Shown one piece after another: positions 7,625 through 16,356 of a DNA stretch of 64,000 nt. The position numbers and the translations under genes were made by a program. This stretch comes from Priestia endophytica DSM 13796. GTDB lineage: Bacteria > Bacillota > Bacilli > Bacillales > Bacillaceae_H. The number at the start of each line of letters is the position of its first letter. Position 1 is the first letter of the stretch. The stretch lies in NCBI RefSeq assembly GCF_900115845.1, contig NZ_FOXX01000016.1, positions 14,152-78,151 of the forward strand, written 5' to 3'. Under the pieces are notes generated by a model. That model had not been told where the DNA came from. It worked only from the letters and a program-made list of their open reading frames with translations, and ran no database searches.

Positions 7625-9139
7625 ATGCCGAGTAGCATTCGTTTAGAAGAAAGAAATCACAATGAACTAAATAAGATGAAACTAGATTCCATGACCTTCG
7701 TCTTGTTTGGAGCAACAGGTGATCTAGCTAAAAGAAAAATTTTTCCTGCTTTATATAATTTATTTTTAGATGGAAAATTCCCTCACTCCTTTTCAATTAT
7801 TGGTTTAGGGAGAAGGAGCTGGTCTGATAATACATTTCAAGCACATATAGAAGAATCATTAAAGACATTTTCTCGCCGTCTGGAAAGTAACACTGCATCA
7901 ATAGAAAAATTTCTTCGTGCATTCCGCTACGTCGCCTTGGATGTAACAAATGGGGAAACATATGAAAAGTTACTTGATATGATTCAACAAAGAGAAAGAG
8001 AATTGAGTATTCCTGAAAATCGTCTATTCTACTTATCTGTTTCTCCTGAATTTGTTGATGTGATTACATCGAATATAAACCAAAGTGGATTAGGTTCTAC
8101 TACAGGTTGGAAGCGTCTTATAATTGAAAAACCTTTTGGGCATGACTTACTATCAGCCCAAGAGTTAAATCAAAAACTATTACAAACCTTTAAAGAAGAA
8201 GAAATTTACCGTATTGATCATTACCTTGGAAAAACGATGGTCCAAAACTTAGAGGCCATAATATTTGCTAATCCTATTCTGCAAGTGTTACGGAATAACC
8301 AATGTATTTCGAATATTCAGATCACTGCTAGTGAAACTGTTGGAGTTGAAGAACGAGCGAGTTATTATGATCAATCAGGCGCACTTAGAGACATGGTTCA
8401 AAACCATATGTTACAACTGCTTATGATGACAGCTATGCATCTTCCAAAATCAAGAAATGCAAAGCATATTCGAGAGCAGAAGATAAAAGTTATGGAGAAC
8501 CTTCGTCCATTAGGAAAAAAAACAATAGATTTACATGTAGTACGAGGACAATATGAATCAGGAGAAATTCATGGGGAATCAGTTGTTGGATACAAAGAGG
8601 AGCCTGGAATTACACCCTGCACGGTTAATGATACTTTTGTTGCAGCTCGTTTATGGATTGATGATTATTTTTGGAACGGTGTACCATTCTATATTCGTAC
8701 AGGAAAAAGAATGAAGGAAAAAAGCACGCGTATTGTAATAGAGTTCAAAAATTCTTTTAATGATTTATATGCTGTTGAAAATAGGGAAATAAACCCTAAT
8801 ATTCTGGTGATTGAGATTGGTCCAAACGAAGGTATTTCATTGCAACTAAATAGCAAAAACGCTTTAAATTACAATAAAATTGAACCTATTCTTACACAAT
8901 TTTCATCTGATCAAAAAGATGTACCTGAAGCTTATGAACTGTTATTATTCGATGCTTTAAGAGGTGATGCTACTTTTTTTGCTAGCTGGAAGGAAGTGGA
9001 GTTATCTTGGCGTTGGGTGCAACCAATTTTAGAAGCTTTTAAGAATAATGACCTTCCTCTTCATTCATATAGTGCAGGTTCTATGGGACCAGATGCTTCT
9101 GACCAGTTGTTGAAAGAAGATGGTTTCATATGGTGGTAG
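7625..9139 (+). CDS. zwf: Glucose-6-phosphate dehydrogenase
   Basis: Oxidises glucose-6-phosphate to 6-phosphogluconolactone with NADP+. 504 aa, full length. Visible motifs: GATGDLAKRK (nucleotide-binding fold), EKPFGHD and the substrate/catalytic RIDHYLGK, and the C-terminal AYELLLFDALRGD. Start ATG at 7625 follows an AAAGGAGG site. Placed under an HxlR-like box with the 6-phosphogluconate dehydrogenase gene downstream, it can form the dissimilatory RuMP cycle that burns formaldehyde to CO2 (inference from context). Confidence 0.95.
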   Translation: MPSSIRLEERNHNELNKMKLDSMTFVLFGATGDLAKRKIFPALYNLFLDGKFPHSFSIIGLGRRSWSDNTFQAHIEESLKTFSRRLESNTASIEKFLRAFRYVALDVTNGETYEKLLDMIQQRERELSIPENRLFYLSVSPEFVDVITSNINQSGLGSTTGWKRLIIEKPFGHDLLSAQELNQKLLQTFKEEEIYRIDHYLGKTMVQNLEAIIFANPILQVLRNNQCISNIQITASETVGVEERASYYDQSGALRDMVQNHMLQLLMMTAMHLPKSRNAKHIREQKIKVMENLRPLGKKTIDLHVVRGQYESGEIHGESVVGYKEEPGITPCTVNDTFVAARLWIDDYFWNGVPFYIRTGKRMKEKSTRIVIEFKNSFNDLYAVENREINPNILVIEIGPNEGISLQLNSKNALNYNKIEPILTQFSSDQKDVPEAYELLLFDALRGDATFFASWKEVELSWRWVQPILEAFKNNDLPLHSYSAGSMGPDASDQLLKEDGFIWW

Positions 9140-9263
9140 ATAAAAACTGAGGAGTAAAATCTATAATTGTTTGTTAACCATTCAATGGACTTTTGATAAT
9201 CCTATGTTTGTCATAAATTATCCAACCAATATCTTATAAAGCTATTTTTAGGGGGTATTCAAG

Positions 9264-10175
9264 ATGCAAATCGGATTAATTGGATTAGGGAAAATGGGCT
9301 TGAATTTAGCCCGAAATCTTACTGATCATAATCATGAAGTAGTTGGATTTGATTTAAGTACCAATGCTGTCAACGAAATTAAAAAATACGGTTGTACAGG
9401 TGTATATAATTTAGTAGACCTTGTAAAATCATTAGATCAGCCCAGGATTCTTTGGATTATGGTTCCACACCCAGTTGTTGATTCAGTAATTAACGAATTA
9501 ATACCATCTTTAAATAGTGGTGATATTATAATTGAGGCAGGGAACTCCCATTACAAGGATTCTATTCGTCGATACAATTATTTGAAAAAAGTCGGAGTAA
9601 GTTTTATGGATGTTGGGACTTCCGGTGGAACGGAAGGTGCTCGTAAAGGAGCTTGTTATATGGTTGGAGGAGATCCTGAAACTTGGAAAATTGTTGAACC
9701 GATTTTTCAAGATACAGCTGTAGAAAAAGGATATTTGTATGCAGGGAAAGCAGGAAGTGGCCATTTTTTGAAAATGATTCACAATGGAATTGAATATGGA
9801 ATGATGGCTGCAATCGGAGAAGGATTTGAAATATTAGAAAAGAGTGAATTTAATTTTGACTATGAAAGTGTAGCGAGAGTATGGAATAATGGTTCAGTTA
9901 TTCGATCCTGGCTTATGGATTTGACTGAAAATGCATTTTCAAAGGATTCAAACTTACAAGGGGTTAAGGGAATTATGCATTCTTCTGGAGAAGGAAAGTG
10001 GACTGTTGATACAGCTTTAGATCTCCAAGCAGCCACTCCAGTTATAGCGATGTCTTTATTGATGCGCTATCGCTCATTAGAGGATGATACCTTCACAGGA
10101 AAGGTAGTAGCAGCACTGCGCAACGAATTTGGTGGTCATGCTTTCGAAAAAAATGAGAAAGTTACAAGTGTATAA
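9264..10175 (+). CDS. gnd: 6-phosphogluconate dehydrogenase, short (YqeC/GndA) type
   Basis: Oxidatively decarboxylates 6-phosphogluconate to ribulose-5-phosphate and CO2. 303 aa, the length of the short NAD-preferring type. N-terminal [13 protein letters not shown] fingerprint, then [21 protein letters not shown] and [16 protein letters not shown] carrying the catalytic Lys and substrate residues. Follows zwf after 124 nt that hold only AT-rich DNA. With zwf and hxlAB it regenerates the formaldehyde acceptor. Confidence 0.92.
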   Translation: MQIGLIGLGKMGLNLARNLTDHNHEVVGFDLSTNAVNEIKKYGCTGVYNLVDLVKSLDQPRILWIMVPHPVVDSVINELIPSLNSGDIIIEAGNSHYKDSIRRYNYLKKVGVSFMDVGTSGGTEGARKGACYMVGGDPETWKIVEPIFQDTAVEKGYLYAGKAGSGHFLKMIHNGIEYGMMAAIGEGFEILEKSEFNFDYESVARVWNNGSVIRSWLMDLTENAFSKDSNLQGVKGIMHSSGEGKWTVDTALDLQAATPVIAMSLLMRYRSLEDDTFTGKVVAALRNEFGGHAFEKNEKVTSV

Positions 10176-10212
10176 AAGTAAAGAATGTGTGAATGGGAAG
10201 GAGAAAAATAGG

Positions 10213-10545
10213 ATGGCTATCTCTTTTGATTACTCCAGTGCATCATCATTTTTCGGACAAAGTGAAGTGGATTATTTAAGTGAATTTATAAAAGTAGCTC
10301 ATAACAGTCTTCATGAAAGAAAAGGTCCTGGATCTGACATTCTTGGTTGGTTGGACCTCCCGATTAATTATGATAAAGATGAGTTTTTACAAATAAAACA
10401 GGCTGCCGAGAGAATTTAAGGTCAGTCAGATGCTCTTATTGTAATTGGTATTGGGGGTTCTTATTTAGGTGCAAGAGCAGCAATTGAGGCCCAGCGTTAT
10501 GTAGATAGTTTACAGGAAATGGGGAATAATTTATCTTACGTGTAA
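10213..10545 (+). pseudogene. pgi: Broken glucose-6-phosphate isomerase gene
   Basis: The reading begins at 10213 behind a good GGAAGGAG site and gives a Pgi N-terminus ([15 protein letters not shown], then [11 protein letters not shown]). It is stopped by TAA at 10417 and continues in frame with DALIVIGIGGSYLGARAAIE, the conserved Pgi fold signature, before a second stop near 10543. Only about 110 of 450 codons remain. It completes the zwf-gnd-pgi order expected of a dissimilatory RuMP cassette, so its loss implies use of the chromosomal Pgi. Confidence 0.85.
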
Positions 10546-10815
10546 ATTGATATACTCTAGATTCAAAATATCATAACTAGCGTTTAAAAAGGTTAATTAC
10601 TCATTTGCCTTACAAAAATAAGTATATCTTCCTTAAATCTAATATACTTTAAAAATAATAAAGCTTTAATACAGTTCATAAACAACGTAGCTAAAAATTG
10701 ATTTCTTGAGCAAAAAATTCAAGTGATTGCGAGGAATCTCTAAATGTTGAACGTATCGATTTTGGATCTAAAAAGGAATTGATTAGTATGAAAAACGAAA
10801 ATGTATTTTAATAGA
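10546..10815. other. Non-coding stretch after pgi remnant
   Basis: AT-rich, no intact gene. A short readable segment near 10720-10805 (DCEESLNVERIDFGSKKEL when read on the plus strand) may be debris of an unknown gene. Confidence 0.3.
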
Positions 10816-10816
10816 A

Positions 10817-10882
10817 GGAACTCGTCAAAAAGGAAAGGGATACTTCTACAATAGAAGCCTTTCTTTTGACGAGTCTCTTATT
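10817..10882. terminator. Long terminator hairpin
   Basis: ACTCGTCAAAAAGGAAAGG pairs with CCTTTCTTTTGACGAGT across a roughly 19-nt loop. It lies between the pgi remnant and the convergent GNAT operon. Confidence 0.75.
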
Positions 10883-11020
10883 TGAATACGAGCTTTAGCA
10901 TGGATATAAAAGTTAGTTTCATTCCTGTCTTTTATTTTTTATGCCTTAAGATGTTAAAGAAAGAGTAATATAAACAGTCTACAGATGCATTCTATATTTT
11001 TATAGCTCCCCTTATATAAA

Positions 11021-11692
11021 TTACATAGATAATAATTCTATGGATTTTTTCTCTTCTAAATCCTTAATCATTTCTTCCCAATACCTTGGTTTATTTGGTA
11101 GGACAGAATAGTAACGTCTCAAAAATTGTACAATAAGACTGCTATTTAACTCATCCTCCTTATGGTCAATAGGAAGAAAACACAAGTCAAGACCAGATAC
11201 AGCTTCTCCGTCATTTTTCCAAGATGGATGAACATAAGAAAAATTAAGCCGTTTATAACCTAGATGAGATAAAACTTCTCGACGAACATATGGATTCATT
11301 GATTTAATACTACCAAATTCATATTGTTCTACTTTACAAGGGTCATAGATTTCAGCAAACATACCACGCAGTTTCTTTCCGTTAGCAGAGGCTAACATAT
11401 TTAAGTCGACTAATCTCTTTTGTGCTAAAAATGCACCAACGCCAAGCCCATCTTTACCAATAATCGTAAAGTCTGTCATTGCCACATTAAAGTCTTCATA
11501 ATATCGATATTCTGTCGCCCCTACTACCTTGTTATCTTTAACAGCAATAAAAACACGAATCCCTATATCTTCTAATGGTTCTTTCCAAAGATTAAATTCT
11601 AATACCTCTTCTGTGGGAAATACTTGTTGCATTAATTGGTGCATTTGTTTAAATAAAGGGTCTTCTATGCCTGTTATTCTACGATATTCCAT
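11021..11692 (-). CDS. GNAT-like acetyltransferase family protein
   Basis: 223 aa. N-terminal half fits the GNAT fold (VFIAVKDNKVVGATEYRYYEDF as the beta4/beta5 region, then a GLGVGAFLAQKRL segment in the acetyl-CoA site position); the C-terminal half is not recognised. It is the last gene of a three-gene operon after another GNAT and a nitrilase, overlapping the preceding gene by 14 nt. Substrate unknown. Placement under an HxlR-like box suggests a part in methylamine/betaine metabolism (inference). Confidence 0.65.
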   Translation of the reverse strand: MEYRRITGIEDPLFKQMHQLMQQVFPTEEVLEFNLWKEPLEDIGIRVFIAVKDNKVVGATEYRYYEDFNVAMTDFTIIGKDGLGVGAFLAQKRLVDLNMLASANGKKLRGMFAEIYDPCKVEQYEFGSIKSMNPYVRREVLSHLGYKRLNFSYVHPSWKNDGEAVSGLDLCFLPIDHKEDELNSSLIVQFLRRYYSVLPNKPRYWEEMIKDLEEKKSIELLSM

Positions 11693-12389
11693 TTTTCTTC
11701 TTCTCCCTACTTGAGTTATTGTGAATAAATGGATTGTTCCATTCCATTAGTATAGCGTGATTACAGGATTCTTTATCCTCTAAATAGTTTGCTATTACTT
11801 TAATTGGAGTTCGACCGCAATGGAGAAGAAATGTAATAACTGGATCCTTTAACTCACCATTTAAAAGTAATTCTATATATACTTCTGGTGTCATTCTATG
11901 CGCGTATTTATGGTATCCAGGCATTCTTCCGCCACCCAGTAAACGCTCCAGTCCCTTGTGAATAACCACATCATACATAGAAGACATGAGCCATTTTCCT
12001 AATCCTAGTTTTCGAAAGTAAGGGCTTATACTAATATCTACAACATACAATGTATTTCCATTAGGATTATGATTTGTAATGTATCCATTACTAGTAACTT
12101 CCTTCCAAGTATGACCAGGACTAGATAAATGGAAATCAATAAGCAGTCCAGTCATTGATCCAACAATTTCATTATTTACTTCTACACATAAAGCTCCTTC
12201 AGGAAAGAGAGAAACATGGTTATATAGTTGCTGTGTATTCCACCACAATTCAGAGGGGAATGGCGGAGGGAAACATTCTTGCTGGATACGAATTAAATCC
12301 AGAAAGTCTTTTTGTTCATAATTTCTAATTAACGCCGGAATGGGTCGGCCCTGATCAAAGACAAAAAACTCCTTATGGTACACAGTCAT
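11679..12389 (-). CDS. GNAT acetyltransferase, like the N-terminal half of YhcX
   Basis: 236 aa with a clear GNAT core: VVDISISPYFRKLGLGKWLM is the V/I-x-x-x-x-G-x-G/A acetyl-CoA loop. The segment LLGGGRMPGYHKYAHRMTPE is typical of GNAT proteins fused or linked to carbon-nitrogen hydrolases (B. subtilis YhcX carries both domains in one chain). Here the nitrilase is a separate gene just upstream, 6 nt away, so this is the split version. Reaction unknown. Confidence 0.8.
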   Translation of the reverse strand: MTVYHKEFFVFDQGRPIPALIRNYEQKDFLDLIRIQQECFPPPFPSELWWNTQQLYNHVSLFPEGALCVEVNNEIVGSMTGLLIDFHLSSPGHTWKEVTSNGYITNHNPNGNTLYVVDISISPYFRKLGLGKWLMSSMYDVVIHKGLERLLGGGRMPGYHKYAHRMTPEVYIELLLNGELKDPVITFLLHCGRTPIKVIANYLEDKESCNHAILMEWNNPFIHNNSSREKKKNGIS

Positions 12390-12395
12390 GCCTCC

Positions 12396-13289
12396 TTATA
12401 GACGTGTAGGAACCTCTTCTTTAGCTTTCCAATCTGGATAAAGGTCTGTTCTGCGATCTCTCCATGTAGTAACAGATCCACTTTCACGAACCTGATATAA
12501 CAGTTCTAAATTTAAATCAGTTGTGACAATCATATCTTGATTAATTTCTCCTTCTACCAAAAGACCTTTAGGAGGAAATGGTATATCGTTTGGTGTTATA
12601 ACTGCAGCTTGACCAAAATTAGCTCGCATGAAATCAACAGTAGGTAAAGAACCAACTGTACCAGAGCTTACTACGTATACTTGATTTTCAATAGCTCTTG
12701 CATGGCTTGTATATCGAACTCGATGAAATCCGTGTCGGTCGTCTGTGCAGGAAGGACAGAAAATAACATCTGCACCTTTCGCCTTTGCAATGCGAACAAT
12801 CTCAGGGAATTCAATATCGTAACACGTTAACATTGCAATCGTGCCTTTGTTTGTCTTAAATACGTGTAAATCTTCACCAGGTGTCATATTCCATTCCTGT
12901 AACTCTGTTGGCGTCATATGAAGCTTTGCCTGTTCCGCTACTCTTCCATCTGGATAGAATAAGTGAGCTACATTATATAGCTTGTTATCTTTTCGAAGAA
13001 CATGAGTACCTGCAATAATGTGTGTGTTTGATTTAATAGCTAGATTTATAAATAATGAGCGATATTGCTCAGTAAAATTAGGCAATTCGTGAATTGCTAA
13101 AGCCTTTCCTTGATCGTCGCCAATAGACATAAGTTGCGTAGTGAAGAATTCAGGAAACATAATAAATTCTGCTCCAAATTCCCCTGCTGTTTTTACATAA
13201 TGGTCCACTTGATAAGCAAATTCTTCAAAAGATTGTATGGTATGAAGATGATATTGAACTGCTGAGACTCTTAGTTTCATAGGATTCAT
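12396..13289 (-). CDS. Carbon-nitrogen hydrolase (nitrilase superfamily)
   Basis: 297 aa. The Glu-Lys-Cys triad is visible: E47 in FPEFFTTQ, K122 in QAKLHMTP, C156 in LTCYDIEFPE. Such enzymes hydrolyse amides or nitriles. Partner GNAT genes follow immediately. The promoter region carries an HxlR-box-like element at 13479-13522 and, between it and this gene, a decayed copy of the hxlA 5' end. This suggests the operon was placed under formaldehyde-linked control. Substrate not predictable. Confidence 0.88.
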   Translation of the reverse strand: MNPMKLRVSAVQYHLHTIQSFEEFAYQVDHYVKTAGEFGAEFIMFPEFFTTQLMSIGDDQGKALAIHELPNFTEQYRSLFINLAIKSNTHIIAGTHVLRKDNKLYNVAHLFYPDGRVAEQAKLHMTPTELQEWNMTPGEDLHVFKTNKGTIAMLTCYDIEFPEIVRIAKAKGADVIFCPSCTDDRHGFHRVRYTSHARAIENQVYVVSSGTVGSLPTVDFMRANFGQAAVITPNDIPFPPKGLLVEGEINQDMIVTTDLNLELLYQVRESGSVTTWRDRRTDLYPDWKAKEEVPTRL

Positions 13290-13290
13290 T

Positions 13291-13425
13291 CTCCTTTCTT
13301 TTACTGCTTTAAGTCCTTCATTAAGACCAACTGAAGTGACTATTTTCTAATACTTGTGTGTTTTATTTTGAAATCTCTTTTACTTTTGGAATGTATGCAA
13401 AGTTTAATGGCTTCTCATTCTTTAA
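13291..13425 (-). pseudogene. Decayed duplicate of the hxlA 5' region
   Basis: On the plus strand TTTACTGCTTTAAGTCCTTC matches hxlA at 6560-6580 exactly, and the similarity continues with substitutions and small gaps (for example CTTTTGGAATGT against CTTCTGGAATGT at 6650s). It ends near the hxlA start. It now forms the leader of the nitrilase operon and has no open frame of its own. Confidence 0.75.
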
Positions 13426-13478
13426 ATAAAGTTAGTTTGGATAATATAAAGTCATTATGAGTTAGAATTTACAGAAAA

Positions 13479-13522
13479 AAAAGTACGCACTTTCAAAACA
13501 TATAGTGAATAAAAGTATACTG
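13479..13522 (-). promoter_or_regulatory. HxlR-box-like element before the nitrilase operon
   Basis: 44 bp: AAAAGTACGCACTTT, five variable bases, CATATAGTGAATAAAAGTAT and ACTG. Differs from the zwf element mainly in the variable spacer. On the minus strand it points toward the nitrilase operon. Confidence 0.75.
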
Positions 13523-13835
13523 TCGAAAAATAAGGACTATTCTGTATAAGGGAAGCAGTTTATTGTAGTTTACTTCTTTAAACATTTATTAAAATGTATT
13601 TTTTCAATTAATCTACTAAAGGTAGGATTAAATTTGAGTAAATGCCAACTATAATATTCATCTTTTTTAGATAGCTTTTCTTCTAAAAGTTCGTGATTTC
13701 GTTTAATCGCTCTTTGATTTTATGCGAATAAGAAAATAAGAATCTTGTTTTTCGAACATTGTGGATAGTTATGTAATAAAAAAATCCATGTCAACTTTTA
13801 TTACAAAATGTTGCAAAAAATATGAACATTAGAAA
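13523..13835. other. Intergenic part of the divergent nitrilase/dimethylglycine dehydrogenase region
   Basis: AT-rich, no gene seen. Its two ends (the box at 13479 and the promoter block at 13836) have counterparts at 30448 and 30631; the middle is not clearly conserved. Confidence 0.5.
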
Positions 13836-13897
13836 TATAATGAATCCACCGACAAGATTTAACATTTATTTGACAAGAAGGAGTGGTACTTGGAGTT
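13836..13897 (+). promoter_or_regulatory. Promoter and leader of the dimethylglycine dehydrogenase gene
   Basis: TATAAT at 13836-13841 with a possible -35 (TTGCAA, spacing about 19). The leader contains a conserved stretch GACAAGATTTAACATTTA shared with 30645-30665. AAGGAG lies 14 nt before the ATG at 13898, but 6 nt before TTG at 13890, which would give a three-codon frame TTG GAG TTA ending in a TGA that overlaps the ATG. Confidence 0.65.
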
Positions 13898-16324
13898 ATG
13901 AAACAAAAGAAAATTGTCATTATCGGAGCTGGTGTAGTTGGATGTAGTACGGCTTATTATTTAAACAAAATGGGACAACGAGACGTTACGGTCATTGAAC
14001 AGGGACCACTGTTTGAAACAGGAGGATCAACCTCTCATGCCCCAGGTCTTGTATTTCAAGTTAGTTTTTCTAAAGTACTTACAACCTTAGCCTCTCAAAC
14101 GGTTGAGACCTTTAAATCATTAAGTACAGATGCACAACGCTCTTTCTATTCGGTTGGAAGTCTTGAAGTTGCACATACATCAGATCGTTTAGAAGATTTA
14201 AAAAGAAAAGCTGGAGTAGCTAGTTCGTGGGGAATAGATGCATTTGTTCTCTCACCAGAGGAATGTTGTGAAAAGAGTCCGTTAATCAACAGAGATAACA
14301 TTTATGGAGGACTTTATGTTCCATCAGATGGAATTGCTAAACCACTTAATGCTGTTGATCAAATGACTAGTTTCTCGAAGTCTTGTGATACTAAATTTTA
14401 CGGAAATACAGAAGTCACAAATATAGAAGTAGTGGATGGTCAAGTAAAAGCAGTAGAAACAAGTGCTGGAAAATTTGAAGCCGATTTGATTATTTGCTGT
14501 GCAGGGTTCTGGGGACCACATATTGGAGAGATGGTAGGTGTAACTATACCCCTTCAGCCAATGGCCCATCAATACGTGTTTACGAATGAATTAGAAGAAT
14601 TAGCTGAAGAAGAAGAAGAAGTAACTATGCCACTTATTCGTCAACAAGATAGTTCTATATATTTTCGTCAAGTATTCAATGGTTTAGGTATTGGCTCATA
14701 TCAACATCGACCGCTTCCTGTTGAGCTTAATGAAATTACGAAATATGGGGAAGCAAAAGAAATGCCATCTGTAAAGGCGTTCACACCAGAAGATTTTGAA
14801 AAACCGTGGCAGGATGCTACTGAATTTATTCCATCATTAAAACAAGCAGGAATAAAAAAAGGAATAAATGGGATTTTTTCATTCACACCTGATGGAATGC
14901 CATTGCTTGGAGAGTCACAAAAAGTTCGTGGTTTCTGGGTAGCAGAAGCAATATGGGTTACTCATTCTGCAGGTGTAGCTAGGCAAATGGCTGAATGGAT
15001 TGTTAATGGTGCTCCAACCGTTGATTTAGAATTATGCGATATTAATCGTTTTGATACGTATGCACAAAGTCCAGATTATTATAAACCGCGATCCATTGAA
15101 AATTACGAAAAAGTATACGATATTCATCATCCGTCCATGCCACCAGAGACATCACGCAATATACGTGTAAGTCCATATTATATGCGACAAAAAACACTGG
15201 GAGCTTATTTTAACGAAAAAAACGGATGGGAGCAGCCGCAATGGTATGAAGCTAATGATTCGTTAGTGAGCGTATATGAAAAAACAATCTTAAAACGAAA
15301 GGGTTGGGCAGCCAAATATTGGTCACCAATTATTGAAGCTGAACAATTGCACACACGCCAACATATTGGACTTTATGATGTAACGGCAACAAAAAAACGT
15401 TTAGAAATTAAAGGAGATGGAGTAGTCGAGTTTTTACAACAATTAACGACAAGTAATATTGATATCCCAATTGGGCATGCAATAAATACATTAATGTTAC
15501 ATGAATTAGCTGGAATAAAAGATGAGATAAAGGTCATCCGTAAAGCGACTTCTGCTTTTCATGTTCTTTGTACAGGACCGGTAGAAGCTAGCTGGATACA
15601 AAAACAATTGTCAGCATCTAGTCAGGTTGTTATTCAAGATGTAACAGCAGAAACGTGTAGTTTATGTGTTATAGGCCTTAAAGCGAAGGAAATGCTCCAA
15701 TCTCTTGATTCTGACGTTTTTGTAGAAAATAAATGGACAAGTCAAAGCGCTAAAGAATTATTAATCGGTAATATTCCAGTTCTAGCTGTATACAATTCCT
15801 ATGCTGGAATGGATAGTTGGGAATTATCAACGACTAATGACCAAGGGTTGCAATTATGGGATTTACTATTTGAAACAGGGCGTCCTTATAAGCTTATCGC
15901 TGCAGGTGATCGTGCCCTTGAAGCTCTTCGAATTGAGTCATTTACGTTAAGAAGTAGTAAAGATTTCTGGAGTGAACATGATCCATATGAAATTGGACTT
16001 GATCATATGATTGATCTTAATAAACCCACTTTCATCGGAAGAAAGGCACTGATAGACCGTAAAGAAAAAGGCCCTAAATTAATATTGGTGACATTAATAC
16101 TGGATAATCCAACCGTGGTTGTAATGGGATATGAACCGGTATTTTCTAAAGAAAAAGTAGTTGGTTTTGTGACAAGTGCTGGATATTCATACAGCTTAGG
16201 GAAAGGAATTGTATATGCGTTGCTATTTCCTGAAAATGTAAATGAAGAGGCTACTTTAGATGTTGAATATTTCGGAAAAACATATACAGCACAAGTTATG
16301 AAAGATTCAACTGTTGTTATTTAA
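13898..16324 (+). CDS. FAD/folate-type dimethylglycine (or sarcosine) dehydrogenase
   Basis: 808 aa. Residues 1-370 form a DAO-type FAD domain (GAGVVG at 10-15; H47 in GSTSHAPGL fits the His that binds FAD covalently in this family), followed by an FAO-type linker and a GcvT-like folate domain (about 430-808, with the SWELS and GRPYKLIAAGDRALEALRIE segments). Family members demethylate dimethylglycine or sarcosine and pass the methyl group to tetrahydrofolate or release formaldehyde. It leads the betaine block (soxA and Rieske genes follow). An upstream GTG at 13883 was not used since it overlaps the ribosome site. Dimethylglycine is the likelier substrate since a sarcosine oxidase follows. 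Confidence 0.8.
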   Translation: MKQKKIVIIGAGVVGCSTAYYLNKMGQRDVTVIEQGPLFETGGSTSHAPGLVFQVSFSKVLTTLASQTVETFKSLSTDAQRSFYSVGSLEVAHTSDRLEDLKRKAGVASSWGIDAFVLSPEECCEKSPLINRDNIYGGLYVPSDGIAKPLNAVDQMTSFSKSCDTKFYGNTEVTNIEVVDGQVKAVETSAGKFEADLIICCAGFWGPHIGEMVGVTIPLQPMAHQYVFTNELEELAEEEEEVTMPLIRQQDSSIYFRQVFNGLGIGSYQHRPLPVELNEITKYGEAKEMPSVKAFTPEDFEKPWQDATEFIPSLKQAGIKKGINGIFSFTPDGMPLLGESQKVRGFWVAEAIWVTHSAGVARQMAEWIVNGAPTVDLELCDINRFDTYAQSPDYYKPRSIENYEKVYDIHHPSMPPETSRNIRVSPYYMRQKTLGAYFNEKNGWEQPQWYEANDSLVSVYEKTILKRKGWAAKYWSPIIEAEQLHTRQHIGLYDVTATKKRLEIKGDGVVEFLQQLTTSNIDIPIGHAINTLMLHELAGIKDEIKVIRKATSAFHVLCTGPVEASWIQKQLSASSQVVIQDVTAETCSLCVIGLKAKEMLQSLDSDVFVENKWTSQSAKELLIGNIPVLAVYNSYAGMDSWELSTTNDQGLQLWDLLFETGRPYKLIAAGDRALEALRIESFTLRSSKDFWSEHDPYEIGLDHMIDLNKPTFIGRKALIDRKEKGPKLILVTLILDNPTVVVMGYEPVFSKEKVVGFVTSAGYSYSLGKGIVYALLFPENVNEEATLDVEYFGKTYTAQVMKDSTVVI

Positions 16325-16356
16325 CTATTAAGTGAAAAATTTTAGGGGGAATGACT

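Noticed and set aside
9510-9813. Minus-strand frames inside the 6-phosphogluconate dehydrogenase gene.
   Set aside because: Antisense shadows of a well-supported gene.
13883-13897. GTG at 13883 as start of the dimethylglycine dehydrogenase.
   Set aside because: It overlaps the AAGGAG site; the ATG at 13898 begins the FAD domain as in relatives.
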